From Thermodesulfobacteriota bacterium (GTDB lineage: Bacteria; Desulfobacterota; RBG-13-43-22), in contig JALOOY010000041.1 in assembly GCA_025454185.1 (NCBI GenBank), forward strand, positions 1 through 8,578: a stretch of DNA of 8,578 bases, written 5' to 3'. Positions within the stretch are counted from its first letter, which is position 1, and each line of letters opens with the position of its first letter. The position numbers were made by a program, and so were the translations under genes. The notes beneath the pieces were generated by a model that did not search any database, was not told where the DNA came from, and saw nothing but the letters and a program-made list of their open reading frames with translations. Below, in pieces: positions 5,162 through 8,578 of the stretch.

Positions 5162-5926
5162 TTATTTTTCCTGCCAGGCCGGCTTCCGTTTTTCCAGAAA
5201 GGCCTTGAGGCCCTCTTCGGCGTCGTGGGTCTTCATCATTTCCTGCAGGTAGATCTTCTCGATGGCCGCCAGTCCCTGATCGGCCGGATCCATGAGGCCG
5301 GCCAGGAAGGACTTTTTGGTCAGAGCCATGACCAGGCCGCTCAAACCGGAAAATTTCCCCAGAAATTTTTGCAGTTCCCCTTCCAGGTTCTCCGCCGGGA
5401 CCACCTTGTTGACCATCCCCAGAGCCAGGGCCTCCTGAGCCGAGATGATCTCGCCCGAAAGGATCAGTTCCAGGGCCTTTTTCCGGCCGATCTGGCGTGG
5501 CAGTATCAGGGCCGCAATGGGCGGAAAAACCCCCACCTGGATCTCCGGCTGGCCGAACTTGGCCTTTTCCGAGGCGATGACCAGGTCGCAATAAAGGGCC
5601 AACTCGCAGCCCCCGCCCAGGGCCGCCCCTTGCACCGCGGCCACGGAAACCGCCGGGAGCTTGTCCATGCGGCGGAAAATGCCGTGGAAGACCTCGATCA
5701 TCTCGTTGACCTGGTCGCCCAGATGTTCGCCCACGTCCACCCCGGCAGAAAAAGCCTTGCCGGCGGCCTGGAAGAGTAACATTTTAAATGACTGGTTTTG
5801 CAGGGCGTCCAGGGCCTGATTGATCTCCTTCATCATGGCGATGTTCAGGACATTCAGGGGTTCCCGGTTCAGGGTAATCGTTGCCAGCCCGTCCTTGACT
5901 TCCGTTTGAATAAACTGATAACCCAT
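5162..5926 (-). CDS. Enoyl-CoA hydratase/isomerase family protein, resembling cyclohexa-1,5-dienecarbonyl-CoA hydratase
   Basis: This 254-residue crotonase-fold enzyme is of typical family length. The first oxyanion segment is AFSAGVDVGEH (58-68), the second is GAALGGGCELAL (100-111). Both classical hydratase acids appear conserved: E108 in GGGCELA and E128 in FGQPEIQVG, twenty residues apart as in rat crotonase (Glu144/Glu164). So it is likely a true hydratase. GVDVGEH followed by an EMIEVFHGIFR helix, and FGQPEIQVGVFPP, recall from memory the dienoyl-CoA hydratases of benzoyl-CoA degradation (Dch/BamR), but no other gene of that pathway is here. ATG 5926 has a strong GGAAGGAGG upstream; the frame is open further but would overlap the RRM gene, which ends 17 bp before this start. 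It is probably the last gene of the zinc-ribbon/RRM operon. Confidence 0.88.
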   Translation of the reverse strand: MGYQFIQTEVKDGLATITLNREPLNVLNIAMMKEINQALDALQNQSFKMLLFQAAGKAFSAGVDVGEHLGDQVNEMIEVFHGIFRRMDKLPAVSVAAVQGAALGGGCELALYCDLVIASEKAKFGQPEIQVGVFPPIAALILPRQIGRKKALELILSGEIISAQEALALGMVNKVVPAENLEGELQKFLGKFSGLSGLVMALTKKSFLAGLMDPADQGLAAIEKIYLQEMMKTHDAEEGLKAFLEKRKPAWQEK

Positions 5927-5943
5927 GCTATCCTCCTTCCTGC

Positions 5944-6216
5944 TCAAGATCTTCGTCCCCGGAAACCGCGGGGGGTCCGGGCCTCCTTGACCAACAGCTC
6001 CCGGCCCATGAATTCTCTCTTGTTGAGCGAAGAAATGGCCCGCCGGGCCTCCCATTGCGTGGACATCTCCACCAGGGCGAAACCCTTGGCCTGGCCCGTT
6101 TTCCGGTCCTCAAAAATACGCACCGACCGAACGTCTCCGGCCGAAGCGAAATGGGTCTTCAATTCCGATTCACCGGCCTGGGATGGAAGATTGGTCACAT
6201 AAATTTTTTTATTCAT
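5944..6216 (-). CDS. Single-RRM RNA-binding protein
   Basis: This 90-residue protein consists of one RNA recognition motif and a short basic tail. RNP2 is IYVTNL (5-10) and RNP1 is KGFALVEM (44-51), with the expected spacing. In RNP1 the aromatic at position 3 (F46) and in RNP2 Y6 are kept, but the usual second aromatic of RNP1 is leucine (L48) and the last position is methionine. The tail (RTPRGFRGRRS) is Arg/Gly-rich, as in cyanobacterial and proteobacterial Rbp-type proteins. Those bind RNA and are often cold-induced; the same role here is inferred. The upstream AGAGGAG sits close to the ATG. It lies 37 bp after the zinc-ribbon gene and 17 bp before the crotonase gene, consistent with one transcript. 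Confidence 0.93.
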   Translation of the reverse strand: MNKKIYVTNLPSQAGESELKTHFASAGDVRSVRIFEDRKTGQAKGFALVEMSTQWEARRAISSLNKREFMGRELLVKEARTPRGFRGRRS

Positions 6217-6253
6217 TGTTCTCCTCTCACAGGCGGCCTCGCGGCGATTTTTT

Positions 6254-6421
6254 CTATTTTTTGAAGCAGTCCACGCAAAAGAGATCTTTGCCGACTGGCG
6301 GCGCCACCTCGATGAACATTTCCTTGCCGCAACCGGTGCAGACCACCCGGTAGGACTTCCGACGTGCGCTGCGCGAGGGTCCGTGAACGGAGGCTCGCGC
6401 CGTTTTTCTCCTGGTTATCAT
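6254..6421 (-). CDS. Small zinc-ribbon protein with a basic N-terminus
   Basis: This 55-residue gene starts at ATG 6419-6421 and stops with TAG (6254-6256). Four cysteines form two CxxC knuckles (C28/C31 and C49/C52), 17 residues apart: VCTGCGKEMF and LFCVDCFKK. This is the layout of a one-zinc ribbon. The first 25 residues are rich in Arg, Lys and Ser, suggesting nucleic-acid or ribosome contact. Similar short CxxC...CxxC proteins are frequent in Desulfobacterota and mostly uncharacterised. An overlapping longer frame (GTG 6426-6428 to 6213) lacks any cysteine pattern; the cysteine-bearing frame is chosen for its motif and its compact fit before the RRM gene. AAGG at the end of a GGAGAAAGG stretch is 7 bp from the ATG. 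Function unknown. Confidence 0.78.
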   Translation of the reverse strand: MITRRKTARASVHGPSRSARRKSYRVVCTGCGKEMFIEVAPPVGKDLFCVDCFKK

Positions 6422-6550
6422 GGGTCACCCTTTCTCCTTCTCCGTTGTCCGGATTAAAGGACCTGCTACTATTGGATTTTTACCCCGTAACCAGATGACT
6501 TCCCCAAAGGATCCCCTGCGGGCCCTGTGATCGGGGGGGGCCGGGTGTTC

Positions 6551-6595
6551 CAAAATAAAAACCCGCCAAGCAGTGAATATGATTTCTTAGCGGGT
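6551..6595 (-). terminator. Minus-strand intrinsic terminator
   Basis: On the minus strand ACCCGCTAAG pairs with CTTGGCGGGT (arms 6586-6595 and 6561-6570, one G.U-type mismatch), with a 15-nt loop, followed by TTTTTATTTT. It would end the helicase/lysine-rich-protein transcript before the zinc-ribbon operon. If a promoter lies near 6644-6672, it could instead act as a leader attenuator for the zinc-ribbon operon. The 290-bp gap 6422-6711 also holds a perfect ACCGGCCGGT palindrome (6597-6606) and a run of eight G (6533-6540); I see no gene in it. Confidence 0.65.
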
Positions 6596-6643
6596 AACCG
6601 GCCGGTCAGGTCAGTAAACCTCTAGGCAACTATCATATTATCA

Positions 6644-6672
6644 AATATATTCGATACCCGCCAATAATGCAA
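6644..6672 (-). promoter_or_regulatory. Possible promoter with overlapping palindrome upstream of the zinc-ribbon operon
   Basis: Read on the minus strand, TTGCAT (6667-6672) and TATATT (6644-6649, five of six to consensus) are 17 bases apart. The -10 lies inside a 16-bp near-palindrome (6640-6655, seven of eight pairs), which could be an operator. The region is strikingly AT-rich. The -35 matches at only three of six positions, so the call is weak. Confidence 0.35.
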
Positions 6673-6711
6673 GGAGAAAACCGGAAATTGGTTGTCACTG
6701 AAAAGGGCCGT

Positions 6712-6894
6712 TCAGCCCTCTTCGGCGACCCGACCGTCTGCGCCGCCCGGTTCTTCCGATTCGGCCCCCGGGACCTCGGGCTCTCCGGACTCGGCTTTGG
6801 TCAATTTACGCAGTTTTTTCGCCTCCTGTTTCTTTTGGCGGGCCATTTCCTTTTTCCGTTTCTCACTCTTATGAAATACGGAGCGGCTTCCCAT
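6712..6894 (-). CDS. Small lysine-rich protein with an acidic tail (unknown function)
   Basis: This 60-residue protein starts at ATG 6892-6894, with AAAAAAGGAGG only five bases upstream, a strong ribosome binding site that fixes the start even though the frame stays open far into the helicase gene. Residues 1-33 are very basic (KSEKRKKEMARQKKQEAKKLRKL) and probably form one long helix. Residues 34-60 are acidic and rich in Glu, Pro and Gly, likely disordered. No transmembrane or catalytic signature is present. Small proteins beginning with a similar MG...FHKSEKRKKE pattern seem familiar as conserved hypotheticals, but I cannot name a family. It follows the DEAD-box helicase gene by 100 bp on the same strand, so RNA or ribosome binding alongside the helicase is a guess from charge and context. 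Confidence 0.75.
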   Translation of the reverse strand: MGSRSVFHKSEKRKKEMARQKKQEAKKLRKLTKAESGEPEVPGAESEEPGGADGRVAEEG

Positions 6895-6923
6895 GGCAAC
6901 CTCCTTTTTTAATTTAAGACGTA

Positions 6924-6960
6924 TTAGATTCTCACAGCCATTGTTCTGAGAATTTATCGC
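6924..6960 (-). repeat. Short hairpin repeat related to the inverted repeat at 4553-4617
   Basis: A 10-bp stem (6925-6934 with 6947-6956, one G.T pair) encloses a 12-nt loop. The sequence TTAGATT...GCCATTGT...CTGAGA matches 4556-4590 at 28 of 36 aligned columns, including a one-base gap, by hand alignment. It lies between the helicase stop and the ribosome binding site of the lysine-rich protein, so it would be in their shared transcript. Confidence 0.55.
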
Positions 6961-6994
6961 TGCTACGGTTTCTTCCCCTTCGTCCCGTTCCGGC

Positions 6995-8284
6995 CTACCG
7001 GGAACGAGCCGGGCTGAAAAACCGTTTGGAAACGTTCTTTTTGCGCCGGTCCAGGGCTTCGACGCCCCCCATTTCGGCAGGCCCGTATCGACGACGGGGC
7101 CGCTCATCGCCTCCCCGTCGCCCCTCCGGTGCCCGGGCTTCCGCAACAGCGCTGCGTTCCCGGGTGTAATCGAAGCCCGGAATCGTCTTCCGGGGTATCC
7201 TGCGGCCCAGGGTCTGTTCAATGGACCGCAAGCGGCCCTCTTCATCAGGAGACACCAGGGTACAGGCATCTCCGGCGGCATTGGCCCGACCGGTGCGGCC
7301 CACACGATGGACGTAATCCTCCGCCTGCTGGGGCACATCGAAATTGCAGACCAGGCCCAGGGCTTCCACGTCAATTCCCCTGGCCGCGATGTCCGTAGCC
7401 ACCAAAACGCGGAAACGTCCGCCTTTGAAACCGTCCAGCGCCGCCGTCCGCTGATTTTGGGAGCGGTTGCCGTGAATCCGGCCGCAGCGGACACCCTTTC
7501 TTTCCAAAAAATCAGCCAGACGGTTGGCCCGGTGTTTGGTCCGGGTAAAGGTCAGAATGCTCTTCGACTCGTTCTGCGCCAGCAGAGCCAGCAGGAAGTT
7601 TGACTTCAATTCCTGCGAAATGGGATAGGCCACGTGGGTGATGCCCGCTGCCGTCAAGGGCTGAGGAGTAATGTTCAGGGCCACCGGTTTATGCAGCATG
7701 TCCCGGACCAGGGCTGTAATGGGAGGGGGGAGCGTGGCCGAAAAACAAAGGGTTTGTCTTTCCGTGGGCAGTGTCTCCAGAATGCGCCGGATATCCGGTA
7801 GGAAACCCATGTCCAGCATGCGGTCCGCCTCGTCCAGCACCAGATAGCGGATATCGTTCAGGCGGGCCACCCGCTGCCGCTGGAGGTCGAGCAGGCGACC
7901 CGGCGTGGCGATAATGGCCGCCACCCGGTCACGAAAGGCCTTGGCCTGAGGGGCCGGAGAAACGCCGCCGTAGACGGCCGCCGCCTTGAGCCCGGTATAA
8001 CGGGCCAACTCGGCCCAATGCTCGTTGATCTGCACCGCCAGTTCCCGGGTAGGCGCCAGGACCAGGACCCGGGTTTTCCCTCGAGGCTGGTTCATGAGCT
8101 GCTGGAGCAGGGGCAGCAGGAAAGCGGCGGTTTTTCCGCTCCCGGTCACCGCCGTGGCCAGGATATCCCGCCCCTGCAGCAAGGGGGGAATAGCCAACCG
8201 CTGGATCGGGGTGGGCTGCTCGAAGCCCTTTTCCTTGACGGCCTTTAACAGATCGTGGTGTAATTCAAATGCAGAAAATGACAT
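6995..8284 (-). CDS. DEAD-box ATP-dependent RNA helicase, RhlE-like
   Basis: This 429-residue protein carries the whole DEAD-box core, which unwinds short RNA duplexes using ATP. It has a Q-motif (F21 and PTPIQ 24-28), Walker A TGSGKT (47-52, K51; preceded by A-V where AQ is usual), PTRELA (78-83), TPGR (127-130), DEAD (151-154), SAT (182-184), TDIAARGID (297-305) and HRVGRTGR (326-333). A basic tail of about 60 residues, rich in Arg and Gly, replaces the longer RNA-binding domain of DeaD/CsdA, which favours the RhlE group. ATG 8282-8284 follows AAGGAG closely. It stands first in its transcript, before the lysine-rich protein, with a promoter about 230 bp upstream. Roles of relatives include ribosome assembly and mRNA decay at low temperature; that role here is inferred. 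Confidence 0.96.
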   Translation of the reverse strand: MSFSAFELHHDLLKAVKEKGFEQPTPIQRLAIPPLLQGRDILATAVTGSGKTAAFLLPLLQQLMNQPRGKTRVLVLAPTRELAVQINEHWAELARYTGLKAAAVYGGVSPAPQAKAFRDRVAAIIATPGRLLDLQRQRVARLNDIRYLVLDEADRMLDMGFLPDIRRILETLPTERQTLCFSATLPPPITALVRDMLHKPVALNITPQPLTAAGITHVAYPISQELKSNFLLALLAQNESKSILTFTRTKHRANRLADFLERKGVRCGRIHGNRSQNQRTAALDGFKGGRFRVLVATDIAARGIDVEALGLVCNFDVPQQAEDYVHRVGRTGRANAAGDACTLVSPDEEGRLRSIEQTLGRRIPRKTIPGFDYTRERSAVAEARAPEGRRGGDERPRRRYGPAEMGGVEALDRRKKNVSKRFFSPARSR

Positions 8285-8511
8285 ACATCTCCTTCTTCCC
8301 GGGGCAGGCGGAGAACCATCTTCCCCAGCGCTGCCCGCTGTCTGGTCCGGCTGGTTTAGGGTACCATCGTGGGACGTTTAAGGAGAATAACGGAGGGATT
8401 GCCGGTGAAGCCGCCGTTCAGGCTCTGAAGTTCCACTATTTCTTGCGTAGGACGCCAGGGGCAGGGCCCGGTGGGTTCAGCTTCCGGAGCGTTCGGCAAG
8501 GCCAACATTAA
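8285..8511 (-). promoter_or_regulatory. Long untranslated leader of the helicase gene
   Basis: No coding frame with a family signature is visible in this stretch on either strand. If transcription starts from the promoter at 8518-8546, the mRNA would carry about 225 untranslated bases. GGGCAG and CTGCCC segments within 8300-8340 could pair near the ribosome binding site. Long leaders are known for cold-regulated helicase and cold-shock genes, but no conserved cold-box was recognised. Confidence 0.4.
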
Positions 8512-8517
8512 ATACAA

Positions 8518-8546
8518 AACATATATTTTTTCAAAGGGATTGTCAA
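8518..8546 (-). promoter_or_regulatory. Sigma70-type promoter for the DEAD-box helicase gene
   Basis: On the minus strand a perfect TTGACA (8541-8546) is followed after exactly 17 bases by TATGTT (8518-8523, four of six to consensus). The spacer is AT-rich, set in a GC-rich region, and it points at the helicase gene. The predicted start is near 8511. Confidence 0.6.
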
Positions 8547-8578
8547 GTATAAAGGCGGGAAAGCCTGGCCGTCGCTTT

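Noticed and set aside
5129..5779. 216-codon plus-strand frame over the crotonase gene
   Set aside because: It begins in the terminator and is antisense to a motif-confirmed hydratase gene; its translation has no recognisable domain.
6213..6428. 71-codon minus-strand frame over the zinc-ribbon gene
   Set aside because: It has no motif and runs into the RRM start; the shifted frame carries the CxxC/CxxC pattern.
6533..6540. Run of eight G as a possible phase-variable tract
   Set aside because: It is not inside a gene nor between -35 and -10 elements of a promoter I could support; it is more relevant as a spot prone to sequencing error.
6895..7494. N-terminal extension of the lysine-rich protein into the helicase gene
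   Set aside because: The strong ribosome binding site directly before ATG 6894 and the solid helicase frame make the extension non-coding.
8269..8511. 80-codon plus-strand frame at the right end
   Set aside because: It is antisense to the helicase start and leader, has no ribosome binding site or domain, and is best explained as chance in GC-rich sequence.

Overview
The window is GC-rich, densely coding bacterial chromosome. Its gene content (a two-subunit B12-dependent methylmalonyl-CoA mutase beside a biotin-dependent carboxyltransferase, a crotonase resembling dienoyl-CoA hydratases, and RNA-handling genes) suggests an anaerobic 'deltaproteobacterial' lineage (Desulfobacterota, for example sulfate reducers or syntrophs). 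This is inferred from protein resemblance, not from a marker gene.

Layout. Positions 1-660 (+) hold the 3' end of a gene whose product appears to join the C-terminal tail of a LeuA/Re-citrate-synthase-like enzyme to a PDC/Cache-type sensor domain. Positions 902-5101 (+) form a methylmalonyl-CoA module: a minimal 70-residue biotin carrier, a carboxyltransferase subunit (MmdA/PccB type), the mutase catalytic subunit and the separate cobalamin-binding subunit. Together they would interconvert propionyl-CoA, methylmalonyl-CoA and succinyl-CoA. The epimerase, MeaB chaperone, biotin carboxylase and membrane decarboxylase subunits are not in the window. The module is interrupted by notable non-coding structures: a strong intrinsic terminator between carrier and carboxyltransferase, two opposed arrays of a 7-bp repeat before the mutase, and a 24-bp-arm inverted repeat overlapping the mutase stop codon. 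A bidirectional terminator at 5111-5149 closes the module and also serves the convergent minus-strand genes.

Positions 5162-8284 are all on the minus strand. Reading 5' to 3', a DEAD-box RNA helicase has a good promoter at 8518-8546 and a leader of about 225 nt, and is followed by a 60-residue lysine-rich protein and a terminator. Then comes a three-gene unit: a CxxC/CxxC zinc-ribbon protein (55 residues), a one-RRM RNA-binding protein (90 residues) and an enoyl-CoA hydratase-family enzyme that resembles cyclohexa-1,5-dienecarbonyl-CoA hydratase. The helicase, RRM and zinc-ribbon genes look like an RNA-remodelling set of the kind often linked to cold or stress response.

I see no tRNA, rRNA, CRISPR array, insertion sequence or integrase, and no clear new defence or mobile system. 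The points most worth a second look are the enzyme-sensor fusion at the left edge, the intra-operon terminator, the heptad arrays, and a short sequence present three times (twice at 4556-4614 and once at 6924-6944).
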